Assembly (NCBI RefSeq): GCF_000025725.1
Contig: NC_013943.1
Span: 1,674,001 to 1,738,000 of the forward strand
Direction: 5' to 3'
Source of the DNA: Denitrovibrio acetiphilus DSM 12809
Lineage (GTDB): Bacteria > Chrysiogenota > Deferribacteres > Deferribacterales > Geovibrionaceae
DNA: 64,000 nt
The notes beneath the pieces are model-generated. The model did no database searches and was not told the origin of the DNA. It worked only from the letters and a program-made list of their open reading frames with translations. The stretch's first letter is position 1. Every line of letters begins with the position of its first letter. The translations under genes were made by a program, and so were the position numbers. Below are positions 24,743-34,596 of this stretch, in pieces.

Positions 24743-25744
24743 TCAGAACTGAACCGACACGCTCAGAGCACCGAAGTCATGGCTTGTGCTGTCCTGATCA
24801 GCAAATTCTTTTGAGCGTAGTACATTAGTATAGCTGAAACGATAATTACCTTTTGTAACTGCAAGTCCGTACTGAAAATCAGCTACAAAAGGTTCTTTGT
24901 CGACACTGCGGCTGTCTGCAAAGGTATTCCCATCTAGAAAAATATTTCTTAAAACCGCTCTCCCCTCTAACCCTGCAAACAGGTACCATCCGAATTTTTC
25001 CTGTGGGACAAAAAAACCTGATCCCGGCAGGTTCGGCTGGATACGAGGAGGACCATAATCCTGCGGGAGCCTCATGCCGTAGCGTATAACAAAGCCTGTG
25101 CTGGCATAGGTAAATACATTACCAAGGGCAACGCCCGCATGGGGAGTTATGTCGTAAGGAACACCAAGCATTGACTTTGATACATAGCTTCTCCAGCTCC
25201 TTTGGTAAGTTAAAACAAACCCGGGTTCATTCTTAAGCTGATGATCCCACCCTTCCGGTCTGGGGGAATCTATCATCCTGTGCACTGTCTTTTGTGTCTG
25301 CTCAGCCAGAGACGCCGGACCAACAACACCGACAGTAAGCTCAAGCTGGTCGAGCCTCTTACCTGTTTCAGCAATAAGCCCTACGGAACCGTAAAGCCAG
25401 CCGGCATACGGACGGTCATTCTTGGGCGGATTTTCTATTTTTATATCTGTGGGGGTATACATGTTCTGTCCAAAAGAATATGTTGTACGCACAGACGAAC
25501 CGGCAGGGAAGAAAGGAACATATCCCGCAGCACGAAGAGCCAGTAAGGATATTTTATCCGGTTCTGAAAGCCATGAAGCACGAACGCCGTTCGTATAATA
25601 TTTATCACTGTGAAATATGTCATTTTCATAAACCAGACTGAGAGTACCATTTTCAACATTCTCTCCGGCAACAGCACTGACAGGCAAAATCAACAGCACT
25701 GCACATATGAACATCATAACCAGCAACTTTGACAGTATTTTCAT
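24743..25744 (-). CDS. Lipid A deacylase LpxR family outer-membrane protein
   Basis: 333 residues, signal peptide (LLILPVSAVAGE), and the LpxR/DUF2219 hallmarks: LVYENDIFHSDKYYTNGVRASW at the mature N-terminus, then NDRPYAGWLYGS and the later segment with TPHAGVALGNVFTYASTG. LpxR cleaves the 3'-acyloxyacyl chain of lipid A in the outer membrane. The Asn and Asp of ENDIF and the DRPYAG region supply known active-site residues in the family. The C-terminus ends in Phe, as expected for a barrel. It lies alone; the 220 bases upstream of the ALDH gene show no clear motif. Confidence 0.85.
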   Translation of the reverse strand: MKILSKLLVMMFICAVLLILPVSAVAGENVENGTLSLVYENDIFHSDKYYTNGVRASWLSEPDKISLLALRAAGYVPFFPAGSSVRTTYSFGQNMYTPTDIKIENPPKNDRPYAGWLYGSVGLIAETGKRLDQLELTVGVVGPASLAEQTQKTVHRMIDSPRPEGWDHQLKNEPGFVLTYQRSWRSYVSKSMLGVPYDITPHAGVALGNVFTYASTGFVIRYGMRLPQDYGPPRIQPNLPGSGFFVPQEKFGWYLFAGLEGRAVLRNIFLDGNTFADSRSVDKEPFVADFQYGLAVTKGNYRFSYTNVLRSKEFADQDSTSHDFGALSVSVQF

Positions 25745-25932
25745 CCAGTCCTCACTAACACAGCAATACTAACCTGCCGTGTAGAAAAATGATTTAAAAT
25801 ATCTACATAGAAAGTGGCTACACCATAAGAGCAGCCACTTGGTGATTATATCAAATTTTGATTGTAATGTGCAGTCCTTATCAGAGTTACAGTATTAACT
25901 TCTTTTTTTTTAATTGACTGAAACCTGAAAAA

Positions 25933-26559
25933 TCAATCAGTTGAGCATTCCTCTAAAGCTCTGATTTCCTCATCAGTTGCATCAAATGTGAACTCTCGGC
26001 TTCCATCCGTACTTCTGCCGAAATTCTCTACTGCATATTTTATCAGCACAGGCATTACCTCAGCCAAAGTCATATTTTCGTCAGTGCTGACAATCTTCCC
26101 CTGCCATAAAGGTGTTGAATCTGTCCTGTCTTTTTCAAAAAGTTTTACATCCAGAAACTTAACGTACTCTTTCCCTCCGGAAGAACCCGATGAGGATCCC
26201 AGAAATGTTCCCAGAGAGATTCCTGACCCCATGCTCCCGCCAAAAAATCCTATCCCGCCGCCAACACGGGCTTTCGGTTCGTCGCTCTTCTCTGCCCCTG
26301 TGACACCAAATGCCAGAGCAATCACGTATTCAGATGATTTACTGTTTCTTATCCAATTGATACACTTAAGCTGATTTTCCATGGATGCAACATACCCCAT
26401 TGCCTCCAGATCAGTTCTGATATTATCTGTAATGATAAAATCGTATGTCATGTCCCCATACGTACCCTGTCCTCCATAGCCTGTTACAGACCCTTTATAA
26501 GTCGTGGCACAGCCGAATATAAACATCAGCATAAAGCTGTAAAATACTATTTTTTTCAT
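25933..26559 (-). CDS. Lipoprotein of unknown function (possibly DUF4136-like)
   Basis: 208 residues with a lipobox (FIFGCATT) after a short hydrophobic leader. The mature part begins with glycine- and tyrosine-rich sequence, contains DFIITDNIRTDLEAMGYV, a Gly/Ser-rich middle (roughly residues 98-128) and a C-terminal TPLWQGKIVSTDENMTLAEV segment. The layout, with a Gly-rich loop and a WxG motif, resembles DUF4136 lipoproteins, but I cannot confirm this by eye. It has its own start signal (AAGGAG upstream) and no operon partners. Confidence 0.6.
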   Translation of the reverse strand: MKKIVFYSFMLMFIFGCATTYKGSVTGYGGQGTYGDMTYDFIITDNIRTDLEAMGYVASMENQLKCINWIRNSKSSEYVIALAFGVTGAEKSDEPKARVGGGIGFFGGSMGSGISLGTFLGSSSGSSGGKEYVKFLDVKLFEKDRTDSTPLWQGKIVSTDENMTLAEVMPVLIKYAVENFGRSTDGSREFTFDATDEEIRALEECSTD

Positions 26560-26679
26560 ATCTGTTTCTCCTTAAGGTTTAATCATACCAAAACCTTCTT
26601 ATTATTAATCTATGTTAATAAAAGATATTTTCAACCGAACACTATAGCAATTGGTAATAATAACAATAATATCCTGCAA

Positions 26680-26940
26680 TAGGTCCCTACGTGTAAACCC
26701 GTGGTTCTATTGCTTCGCACGTGCTTAACACGCGAATTTACAACTTCGTTGTCACAGCTAAAGCATATGTAAAATACGTCACTGCGAAGCCCGCAGGACT
26801 GTGGCAGTCTCCGGGCTCGTTAGTTAATCCTGAGATTGCTTCGTCGTGACATTCCTCACAATGACTTATAAGCTCTATAGCTGTGATTAGCTCATTCATA
26901 CAAGCATAAATGCGTGGTGTTCTGTCTTCGGCCGCATAAA
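26680..26940. repeat. Dispersed hairpin-rich repeat, copy A
   Basis: About 260 bases, highly similar to 37153-37383 and 58441-58702. Shared landmarks in order are TAGRYTCCC, GTAAACCCGTGGTTCTATT, ACAACTTCGTTGT-type hairpins, ACGTCACTGCGAAGC, CTGAGATTGCTTCGTC, CAATGACTTATA and ACAAGCATAA. It fills much of the gap between the lipoprotein gene and pstS. No open frame of note is present. Confidence 0.9.
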
Positions 26941-27074
26941 CACCAACCTCGACTTCCAGCGGACAGAGTTGTTAAAATTATGTCTGATACCGGCCGACAT
27001 CCTCTGAACATTTCTCAAACATAAACATATAATAAACTGAGAGTTTTACGGATTGTTTCAGGTTTTATCAAACT

Positions 27075-27092
27075 CTGACATCGATTTGACAA
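27075..27092 (+). promoter_or_regulatory. Pho-box-like direct repeat upstream of pstS
   Basis: CTGACAT and TTGACAA are spaced with an 11-bp period, as in PhoB binding sites (CTGTCAT-N4-CTGTCAT). The site lies 72 bases before the pstS start. Confidence 0.55.
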
Positions 27093-27163
27093 GTATTTTA
27101 CAAAAATAGAGTAAACCTTTTTTAGCGGACAAGAAATCAAAACCCTTTCAGGAGGATATGTAA

Positions 27164-28180
27164 ATGAAAAAGTTTCTCACACTCGCACTTGTTGCTGCTT
27201 TCATGACAATGTCAACAGTAGCAGCTCACGCAAGAGACCAGATCCGGATCGTAGGTTCCAGTACAGTTTACCCTTTTGCCTCTTATGTAGCTGAAGAATT
27301 TGGAGCTACAACAGGCAACCCTACCCCAATCATCGAATCAACAGGTTCAGGCGGTGGTCATAAACTCTTCTCAGCAGGAGTAGACATGAACACACCCGAC
27401 ATAACAAACTCTTCAAGAAGAATGAAAACTTCTGAATTCGACAAAAACATGGCTGCAGGCGTTAAGAACATCACAGAAATCGTTATCGGTTATGATGGTA
27501 TCGCTATTGCATTCAACAAAACCAACCCCGACATCAACTTTACAAGAAAAGACCTTACACTTGCTGTTGCTGCTGAGGTTCCTGTTAACGGCAAGCTGGT
27601 AGCAAACCCATACAAAAAATGGAATGAAATAAACCCTGCTCTCCCTGCTAAACCAATTCTTGTTTACGGCCCCCCTACATCATCCGGGACAAGAGACGCT
27701 TTCGAAGAGCTGGTTATGGAAAAAGTTACAAAGAAAATGGCTGAATATGGTAACAAAGGTTACGGCAAAATCCGTCAGGACGGGATATATGTCCCCGCAG
27801 GTGAAAACGACAACCTTATTGTTCAGAAACTCTCTAAAGATAAAGACGCTTTCGGGATCTTCGGTTACTCTTTCCTTGAAGAAAACGCAGACAGAATCAA
27901 AGGTGCTTCCGTTGACGGTGTAGACCCTGTTCCTGCGAACATCTCCAGCGGTAAATACCCGGTTTCCAGATCTCTTTTCTTCTACGTAAAACTTGCTCAC
28001 CTCGACAAAGTTCCGGGTCTTGAAAAATTCGTAGATATGTTCCTCTCAGAGCAGATGATAGGCACAAACGGTCTCCTTAAGACTATAGGTCTTATCCCGC
28101 TCCCTGATGCAGACAGAGACGCTGTGAGAGCCAGATGGTCAAAACGCCAGAACCTCACAAAAGCTGACCTTGCACATTAA
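27164..28180 (+). CDS. pstS: Phosphate-binding periplasmic protein PstS
   Basis: 338 residues with a signal peptide (VAAFMTMSTVAAHA) and the PstS family opening IRIVGSSTVYPFASYVAEEF. Later segments STGSGGGHKLFSAG and PPTSSGTRDAFEEL hold phosphate ligands. AGGAGG stands 8 bases before the ATG. It captures phosphate for the PstCAB transporter. It is separated from pstC by a strong terminator, so this first gene is probably expressed far above the rest. Confidence 0.95.
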   Translation: MKKFLTLALVAAFMTMSTVAAHARDQIRIVGSSTVYPFASYVAEEFGATTGNPTPIIESTGSGGGHKLFSAGVDMNTPDITNSSRRMKTSEFDKNMAAGVKNITEIVIGYDGIAIAFNKTNPDINFTRKDLTLAVAAEVPVNGKLVANPYKKWNEINPALPAKPILVYGPPTSSGTRDAFEELVMEKVTKKMAEYGNKGYGKIRQDGIYVPAGENDNLIVQKLSKDKDAFGIFGYSFLEENADRIKGASVDGVDPVPANISSGKYPVSRSLFFYVKLAHLDKVPGLEKFVDMFLSEQMIGTNGLLKTIGLIPLPDADRDAVRARWSKRQNLTKADLAH

Positions 28181-28199
28181 TTGACACACTAACAACCTG

Positions 28200-28229
28200 C
28201 CGACCTGTATTCAATACAGGTCGGTTTTT
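28200..28229 (+). terminator. Intercistronic terminator between pstS and pstC
   Basis: A perfect 12-bp inverted repeat (CCGACCTGTATT with AATACAGGTCGG) around a single central C is followed by TTTTT. It should stop most transcripts after pstS. Confidence 0.88.
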
Positions 28230-28250
28230 CCTTATCAACCGGAGTGTTAA

Positions 28251-29492
28251 ATGCTTAAAGTTCTTTTATATTTTGTGATCGGTGTTCTGCCTTTATGCTA
28301 TATGGCATTTTATCTAGGCAGAAAAAAAGCACGAACAGGTGAAATGAAAATCGGTCAAAGATTTCACTCCAGACCAGGTCATTACGGCTGGTATACTGTT
28401 ATATGGATGGCACTTCCATCTATGGCGGTATCTCTCCTTTTCAGCATCCTCGGCTCATCACGCATATTTGCTGTGCCAGTTAGTATGCACATTGTTACGA
28501 TACTTCTTATCGCTGCCGGCGGTCTGTGGTTTGCTCTGCGTACCATAGAGGAAAACCTCCGTGCACGAAACTTTATAGAGAATACAATCAAGCTTTTCCT
28601 CATACTGGCATCGCTTGTTTCAATAATAACAACAATAGGTATAGTCATATCTATCCTGTTTGAGTCGATGAAATTTTTCTCACATGTAAACTTCTTCGAC
28701 TTCATCACCGGTACTAAATGGAGCCCTGACACTGCATTCCTTGAGGGAGCAGGCAGAGACGGCGCTTCCGCTGCTAAACCGGAGTTCGGCTCTGTGCCCA
28801 TCTTTGCCGGTACTTTCATGATAACATTCATAGCTTTGTCTGTGGCTGTTCCGGTCGGGCTTCTCTCAGCTATATATATGAGTGAGTACGCCACCCCTAA
28901 AGTCAGGGGCACAGCAAAGCCTATCCTTGAGATACTTGCAGGTATTCCCACAGTTGTTTACGGTTTCTTTGCTGCAATAACCGTCAGCCCGCTGGTTGTA
29001 AAATCAGCCGAAGCGCTCGGTCTGAATGCTGACTACACCAACGCACTCACACCTGGGCTAGTAATGGGGATTATGATAATACCTTTTGTCTCCTCTCTTT
29101 CTGACGACGTGATAAACGCTATCCCGCAGAACCTTCGTGAAGGCTCACTTGCACTGGGAACAACAAGGTCGGAGACGATGAAACACGTCATGCTTCCAGC
29201 AGCGCTGCCCGGGATAATTTCCGCTGTTCTGCTGGCTCTTTCCAGAGCAATAGGCGAAACAATGATTGTTGTGATGGCGGCTGGGCTTCGTCCAAACCTG
29301 ACATGGAACCCTCTGGAGGGTATGACAACAGTTACAGTACGGATAGTTGATGCGCTTACCGGAGATCAGGCTTTTGACAGTCTTGAGACTCTTTCGGCAT
29401 TCGGGCTTGGCTTTGTTCTGCTGATAGTGACACTCTTCCTTAATATAATTTCGAGTGTGATCATCAGAAAATTCCGCAAACAATACGATTAA
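28251..29492 (+). CDS. pstC: Phosphate ABC transporter permease PstC
   Basis: 413 residues. Extra N-terminal membrane helices precede the permease domain, which includes SVAVPVGLLSAIYMSEYA, ILAGIPTVVYGFFAA and the EAA-type loop LREGSLALGTTRSETM...LPAALPGIISAVLLALSRAIGET. GGAG lies 8 bases before the start. It is longer than enterobacterial PstC because of the N-terminal extension (residues 1-115). Confidence 0.93.
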   Translation: MLKVLLYFVIGVLPLCYMAFYLGRKKARTGEMKIGQRFHSRPGHYGWYTVIWMALPSMAVSLLFSILGSSRIFAVPVSMHIVTILLIAAGGLWFALRTIEENLRARNFIENTIKLFLILASLVSIITTIGIVISILFESMKFFSHVNFFDFITGTKWSPDTAFLEGAGRDGASAAKPEFGSVPIFAGTFMITFIALSVAVPVGLLSAIYMSEYATPKVRGTAKPILEILAGIPTVVYGFFAAITVSPLVVKSAEALGLNADYTNALTPGLVMGIMIIPFVSSLSDDVINAIPQNLREGSLALGTTRSETMKHVMLPAALPGIISAVLLALSRAIGETMIVVMAAGLRPNLTWNPLEGMTTVTVRIVDALTGDQAFDSLETLSAFGLGFVLLIVTLFLNIISSVIIRKFRKQYD

Positions 29493-29510
29493 TTAACGGT
29501 GTGAATAAAC

Positions 29511-30674
29511 ATGGATAAAGAAAAAAGAAGACTAAGACTCATTAAACGAAGATACAGACAGGAAAAGCTTTTCCGCTTTTTGGCTATGTTTGCCATAATA
29601 CTTGCAACATCGTTCCTCGTCTTCTTTCTGGCTGACATAACGAGAACAGGCTACTCAGCTTTTCAGCAGACAGAAATACAAGTTGATGTGACATATAACG
29701 CTGAAACAAGCAAATTCACACATCTCGCTGTTCCCAAAGATTATCAAAGACTCATAAGCCGCGGCTTTCTAAGGCTTATTCCGTTGGAGATCAAGGCTAA
29801 TCCGGAGCTTATGAACACAACTGTCAAACGCTGGATAATAGCAACAGCGGAAGTTGACCAGTATATGAAAGATAAGGTAAACAGACTAAAACCTGACCAG
29901 AAAGCATTTGTGGAAAGCCTGAAAGCTAATGGAGATGTCAGGATGTCCTTCAACACAGGCTTCTTCACTAACGGGGACTCTAAGCTTCCTGAGATAGCGG
30001 GTATATTTTCTGCTGTGATAGGGTCTGTCTATGTTCTGCTGCTTACCATGCTCTTCTCTGTTCCTGTGGGAGTCATGACAGCTATCTATCTTGAGGAATT
30101 CGCACCAGACAACTGGTTCACCAGAACTATAGAGGTTAACATCAATAACCTTGCAGCCATTCCGTCTATTATTTTTGGTTTACTTGGTCTGGCTATTTTT
30201 ATAAACTTTTTTGGAGTACCCAGATCTTCTGCACTTGCAGGGGGTCTTACTCTCGCACTTATGACACTGCCTGTGATAATCATAAGCACAAGAGCCGCTC
30301 TCCGCTCTGTTCCCGACAACATCCGTCAGGGTGCACAGGGGGTGGGTGCTTCCGGCTGGCAGGTAGTCTGGCACCATGTGCTTCCGCTCTCTCTGCCCGG
30401 CATACTGACAGGCTCTATCATCGGGCTTGCACAGGCGATGGGCGAGACAGCACCGCTTCTGATAATAGGTATGCTCGCATACATTCCGGAAGCTCCGGGC
30501 GGTATAACAGAAGCTGCGACAGTTCTTCCGGCGCAGATTTATACATGGTCAGGAACATCACTGCGGGCGTATACTGAAAGAACAGCTCTCGGCATTATGG
30601 TTCTGCTGTCAGTGCTTCTGGTGCTTAACGCATGTGCTGTGTGGATAAGAAATCGATTTGAGCGTAAATGGTAA
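29511..30674 (+). CDS. pstA: Phosphate ABC transporter permease PstA
   Basis: 387 residues with an N-terminal helix near 25-45, a large periplasmic loop (roughly 50-155), then the PstA permease domain: [34 protein letters not shown], and the cytoplasmic coupling loop [20 protein letters not shown] followed by [20 protein letters not shown]. The gene starts 18 bases after pstC. The large loop is a feature of the longer PstA type found in many non-enteric bacteria. Confidence 0.93.
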   Translation: MDKEKRRLRLIKRRYRQEKLFRFLAMFAIILATSFLVFFLADITRTGYSAFQQTEIQVDVTYNAETSKFTHLAVPKDYQRLISRGFLRLIPLEIKANPELMNTTVKRWIIATAEVDQYMKDKVNRLKPDQKAFVESLKANGDVRMSFNTGFFTNGDSKLPEIAGIFSAVIGSVYVLLLTMLFSVPVGVMTAIYLEEFAPDNWFTRTIEVNINNLAAIPSIIFGLLGLAIFINFFGVPRSSALAGGLTLALMTLPVIIISTRAALRSVPDNIRQGAQGVGASGWQVVWHHVLPLSLPGILTGSIIGLAQAMGETAPLLIIGMLAYIPEAPGGITEAATVLPAQIYTWSGTSLRAYTERTALGIMVLLSVLLVLNACAVWIRNRFERKW

Positions 30675-30711
30675 TGAAAAGAATATTCAGCCTCTATGGA
30701 GTAGAGATATA

Positions 30712-31476
30712 ATGGAAAAAAACATTAAGATGAAATCTGAAAACCTGAACTTCTACTACGGGAGCTTTCATGCCTTGAAGGACATAAACCTTGTCTTCCC
30801 TGAAAAGCATGTGACAGCCCTCATCGGCCCTTCCGGCTGCGGTAAGTCAACTTACCTGAGGTCTTTTAACAGGATGAACGACTTGATAAAAGACATCAGA
30901 GTAGAAGGAGGAATTTATCTTGATCAGCAGGAGATCCATGACCCGAAGCTGGATGTCGTTGAGCTGAGAAGAAGGGTCGGTATGGTTTTCCAGAAGCCCA
31001 ACCCCTTTCCGAAGACAATATATGAAAACATAGCCTATGCACCCAGGATACACGGTCTAGTTTCCAAAGGAAGCGAGATGGATGATCTGGTTGAAGGTTC
31101 TCTCATAAAAGCTGGACTTTGGGAAGAGGTTAAAGACAGGCTCAAGTCTCAGGCGACAGCTCTTTCCGGCGGACAGCAGCAGAGACTCTGCATAGCAAGG
31201 GCACTCGCTATGGAGCCGGAAGTTCTGCTTATGGATGAGCCGGCATCAGCCCTTGACCCCATAGCAACACAAAAGATAGAGGAACTCATTTACGAGCTTA
31301 AAGAGAGGCTCACTGTTATAATAGTTACGCATAATATGCAGCAGGCTGCCAGAGTGTCAGATTTTACAGCTTTCTTTTATATGGGGGAGCTCATAGAAGT
31401 TGGCGACACAAGTACTATTTTTACAAACCCCACTGTCAAAAAGACAGAAGATTATATTACCGGACGTTTCGGTTAA
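30712..31476 (+). CDS. pstB: Phosphate ABC transporter ATPase PstB
   Basis: 254 residues from the ATG at 30712, which is preceded by GGAGTAGAG. A frame extension to an upstream ATG-less start at 30658 has no ribosome site and is not needed for the fold. Walker [10 protein letters not shown] at 39-47, signature [15 protein letters not shown] at about 152, Walker [14 protein letters not shown] and the switch histidine [13 protein letters not shown] are all present. It ends the operon; phoU and phoBR are not in this window. Confidence 0.95.
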   Translation: MEKNIKMKSENLNFYYGSFHALKDINLVFPEKHVTALIGPSGCGKSTYLRSFNRMNDLIKDIRVEGGIYLDQQEIHDPKLDVVELRRRVGMVFQKPNPFPKTIYENIAYAPRIHGLVSKGSEMDDLVEGSLIKAGLWEEVKDRLKSQATALSGGQQQRLCIARALAMEPEVLLMDEPASALDPIATQKIEELIYELKERLTVIIVTHNMQQAARVSDFTAFFYMGELIEVGDTSTIFTNPTVKKTEDYITGRFG

Positions 31477-31489
31477 AATACCTACAGGT

Positions 31490-31514
31490 GGCGGCTGTTA
31501 TGCCGCCTTTTTTT
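31490..31514 (+). terminator. Intrinsic terminator after pstB
   Basis: GGCGGC and GCCGCC flank a 6-base loop and are followed by seven T residues. Confidence 0.9.
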
Positions 31515-31603
31515 CTCTACAAACATTTAAAAACAATCTTACAAATATCTGACATCACGCACATATCATCTGTATAAAATAATATTCCAGTGTGCGGTGG
31601 TAA

Positions 31604-33589
31604 ATGAATATCAAAGATATGCAGATCAAGACCAAAGCCCTTATACTTTTTATAACATTCATCATTATAAGCATGGCTATTACTGTCGTTTTTGTTATCA
31701 AGATAGCTGAACATCACTTTTCCAAACAGGTTGAAGCGCTTCTTGTTTCTGAAGCAGAATCTATAAATGATAAACTGAATAGCTTTGATATGGTCTCAAA
31801 AGAGCTGAATAAATATATATCCAACGACATAAACAGACTGCTCACGAATGAAATCGATGCAATGATTGACACATCAGAACGGGTGGCATCAGCATATATG
31901 ATCTCCGGTGAAGGTGAGATGGCGATACAATTCCGTGTGATGGATATCATAGATAAAAAAACAGTGGGCAAATCAGGGTTTGCTTTTGCTCTGGAACCTG
32001 ACGGCACAATGTCTGTCATGCCTGACAAGAAATTTGCAAAAGGCTCAGACAATCTTCTGAAAAAGCTGGCAACCGAAGAAAACATAACATTAACGATACC
32101 ATTTCAAAGAAGAGGCTCTGCAATAGTTTCATGTAAACCCAGCGAACGTTTTAAGCTGATAATTTGCGCTGCAATACCGGAAAGTGAAACATCAGCCAGC
32201 TCAGACTTTATTGATAAATACGCGAAAAGCAGCTTTGAAGATTTTGTTCAAAACAAAAAAATAGCCCAAACAGGTTACTACTACCTTATAGATCAGTCAG
32301 GAAAACTCCTTATCCACCCTGACAAAGAACTTATCGGAACCAGCCTTGCAGATAAAAACTTTATTCGGGAAATCCTCAAAGAAAAGACAGGAACAATTAA
32401 ATACAGATGGGACGGAATCAAGAAACTCGCCGGATTCGCCTATATCAAACAGATGGACGCGGTACTCGTAGGCGGTGCTCAGATAGATGAATTTTTGGGC
32501 AGTATGAAAAGGGACATAATCATGCGCCCTTTCCTTATAGGTCTTTTTGTTATCGTGATAGCTTCACTTCTGGTAAATACGCTTTTTAACAGAACGATAG
32601 TAGCCCCTATCAAACACCTCGGTGAGTACATCGAAAAAATATCAGAGGGAGACCTGACGGCACAATGCAGACTTATTCACCATGACGAAATAGGAAACAT
32701 AGGCAGATATCTTAACAGCATGACGGATCACATACACGACACTCTGAGCAACGTTAAGCACTCTGCTGCAAATGTAAAAGAGCATTCATCCAACCTCTCA
32801 GAATCAGGAATACAGCTTTCAGAGGCAATCAAAGCTCAGTCAGAGAGAACAACTAGTGTGGAGCGTTCCATACAGGAGATTCTCTCCTCCTTTGACGAAG
32901 TCTCCGGAAATATTCATGAGATCAGTACTGAAATCAACACAATACGCAACAGTGCCCAGGTAGGACACACAGTCCTCCGCAACACTGTAAAGGGGATAAG
33001 AAATCTTGCAGACACAGTTATAAACACATCGGGAACAATAAACAGCCTCGGTGATTCATCCAATCAGATAATAGAAATAGTCAAGGTCATATCAGACATT
33101 GCAGACCAGACAAACCTCCTTGCTCTAAACGCTGCCATAGAAGCGGCAAGAGCTGGCGAACACGGTCGGGGCTTCGCTGTAGTTGCAGACGAAGTGCGTA
33201 AGCTTGCCGAAAGAACTGTTATAGCCACAGCGGAAATAAATGAGATGACTGTCGGCATAAGCGGAAATGTCAATAAATCCGTTAAAGATATGCAAACGGG
33301 CGCAACACTTGCCAAAGAGGGCGAAGTGCTCGCCGAAGAACTCCAGCACAGCCTCGAGGGGATAGTTACCGGTGTTATCGAAGCTGCGGAAAAAGTTGAG
33401 TCTGTGTCTGTTGCAATAAAACAACAGAACGAATCCAGCCGTAAAATATCTGAGGATTCCTCAACCATCGCCGGATTCTCTCAGAATAACGCAGAAATAG
33501 CAGCAAGTAACAGACAGCAGGCTGAAATGCTGAATGAACTTGCCAAAGGGCTTCAGGAGGCTGTCGGGAAATTCCGCTTGAACAGTTGA
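31604..33589 (+). CDS. Methyl-accepting chemotaxis protein with a periplasmic Cache-type sensor
   Basis: 661 residues. Membrane helices at about 11-33 and 310-328 enclose a 270-residue periplasmic domain with two Cache-like repeats: [18 protein letters not shown] and [16 protein letters not shown], the latter typical of the membrane-distal/proximal dCache pocket. A HAMP domain follows, then a long signalling coiled coil whose tip holds [19 protein letters not shown] (about 500-520). It should bind a small ligand and control CheA. It lies directly downstream of the pst operon terminator, but no link to phosphate can be claimed. Confidence 0.93.
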   Translation: MNIKDMQIKTKALILFITFIIISMAITVVFVIKIAEHHFSKQVEALLVSEAESINDKLNSFDMVSKELNKYISNDINRLLTNEIDAMIDTSERVASAYMISGEGEMAIQFRVMDIIDKKTVGKSGFAFALEPDGTMSVMPDKKFAKGSDNLLKKLATEENITLTIPFQRRGSAIVSCKPSERFKLIICAAIPESETSASSDFIDKYAKSSFEDFVQNKKIAQTGYYYLIDQSGKLLIHPDKELIGTSLADKNFIREILKEKTGTIKYRWDGIKKLAGFAYIKQMDAVLVGGAQIDEFLGSMKRDIIMRPFLIGLFVIVIASLLVNTLFNRTIVAPIKHLGEYIEKISEGDLTAQCRLIHHDEIGNIGRYLNSMTDHIHDTLSNVKHSAANVKEHSSNLSESGIQLSEAIKAQSERTTSVERSIQEILSSFDEVSGNIHEISTEINTIRNSAQVGHTVLRNTVKGIRNLADTVINTSGTINSLGDSSNQIIEIVKVISDIADQTNLLALNAAIEAARAGEHGRGFAVVADEVRKLAERTVIATAEINEMTVGISGNVNKSVKDMQTGATLAKEGEVLAEELQHSLEGIVTGVIEAAEKVESVSVAIKQQNESSRKISEDSSTIAGFSQNNAEIAASNRQQAEMLNELAKGLQEAVGKFRLNS

Positions 33590-33640
33590 TAGGTTTGGGA
33601 TAAAGTCGTTTCCTGTCCAACAATAGATAAGGAAACGATC

Positions 33641-34540
33641 TTGAAAAACGGAAAACTGCTCGAGTACACCGCTGACGCATCTATCATTCTCATATCTCTC
33701 ATATGGGGAAGCACATTCATTATCATTAAGAAAGGTGTGGACACTTTCGAACCCATAACTTATCTCTTCCTGCGCTTTATGGTGGCATCTGTTTTCCTGT
33801 TCATCATTACACTCCCTCTGATGAAGAAGATCAACAGAAAACTGCTGAAAGACGGTATTATACTCGGCTCTGTGCTATTTATCGTTTTTCTCTTTCAGAC
33901 TCTGGCTCTCAAACTTGCAACAGCTACTGAGGTTGGATTTCTTACAGGTCTTTATGTGCTTTTCGTACCCGTTTTCTCCGCACTCATACTTAAAAAATAC
34001 CCGCACATGTTTTCTGTTCTTGGTGTTCTGCTCTCCGCAGCCGGAATGATGATGGTCACTCTCGAATCCAGCATAGGGCTTTCTACCGGACAGATTTTCG
34101 GTATTATAAACGCTCTTTTTCTGGGACTTTACATTATACTCATTGACGTATATTCAAGACGGCATCATGTAGTCCTGCTTACAACTGTACAGATACTGAC
34201 AGCGACAGTTCTTGCGGGGGTCTACTCATGGCTTTTCGAGGAGCAGAACTATTCCGCTGCGCTTGACCCGTATATGCTGTATACAATTCTCTTCACAGGG
34301 CTGATAGCAACTGTTTTCTGCTTTTTCGTACAAACAGCAATGCAGAAGCACACAACTCCCACAAAAGCAGCAATCATGTTTACTCTGGAGCCGATATCCT
34401 CCGCTTTTTTCAGCTTCTTCATAGGGGGCGAAATTTTAAACAGCAGACAGTATTTCGGCGCTGCATTGATTGTCATTGCCATACTCGTGGCGGAAGCCGG
34501 AACAGCAATGCGTTACTCTGTAAAAAAACTACACCGTTAA
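33641..34540 (+). CDS. EamA-family (DMT) transporter
   Basis: 299 residues, ten predicted membrane helices in two EamA repeats, opening with ISLIWGSTFIIIKKGVDTFEP, a typical EamA first helix. The second repeat includes IFGIINALFLGLYIILID and ends with FTLEPISSAFFSFFIGGE. The start codon is TTG with AAGGA 9 bases upstream. Substrates of this superfamily range from amino acids to nucleotides and cannot be read here. It is convergent with metE. Confidence 0.85.
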   Translation: MKNGKLLEYTADASIILISLIWGSTFIIIKKGVDTFEPITYLFLRFMVASVFLFIITLPLMKKINRKLLKDGIILGSVLFIVFLFQTLALKLATATEVGFLTGLYVLFVPVFSALILKKYPHMFSVLGVLLSAAGMMMVTLESSIGLSTGQIFGIINALFLGLYIILIDVYSRRHHVVLLTTVQILTATVLAGVYSWLFEEQNYSAALDPYMLYTILFTGLIATVFCFFVQTAMQKHTTPTKAAIMFTLEPISSAFFSFFIGGEILNSRQYFGAALIVIAILVAEAGTAMRYSVKKLHR

Positions 34541-34549
34541 AGAACATTA

Positions 34550-34588
34550 GTGCCCGATCATCACTTCCGTGAAAGAACAACCGGGCAC
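34550..34588. other. Stem-loop between convergent genes
   Basis: GTGCCCG and CGGGCAC form outer arms, with an inner TCACTTCCGTGA hairpin. It lies 10 bases after the EamA stop and 9 bases before the metE stop. It has no real T-run, so it may act as a barrier or as a weak two-way terminator. Confidence 0.5.
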
Positions 34589-34596
34589 CTATTAAA

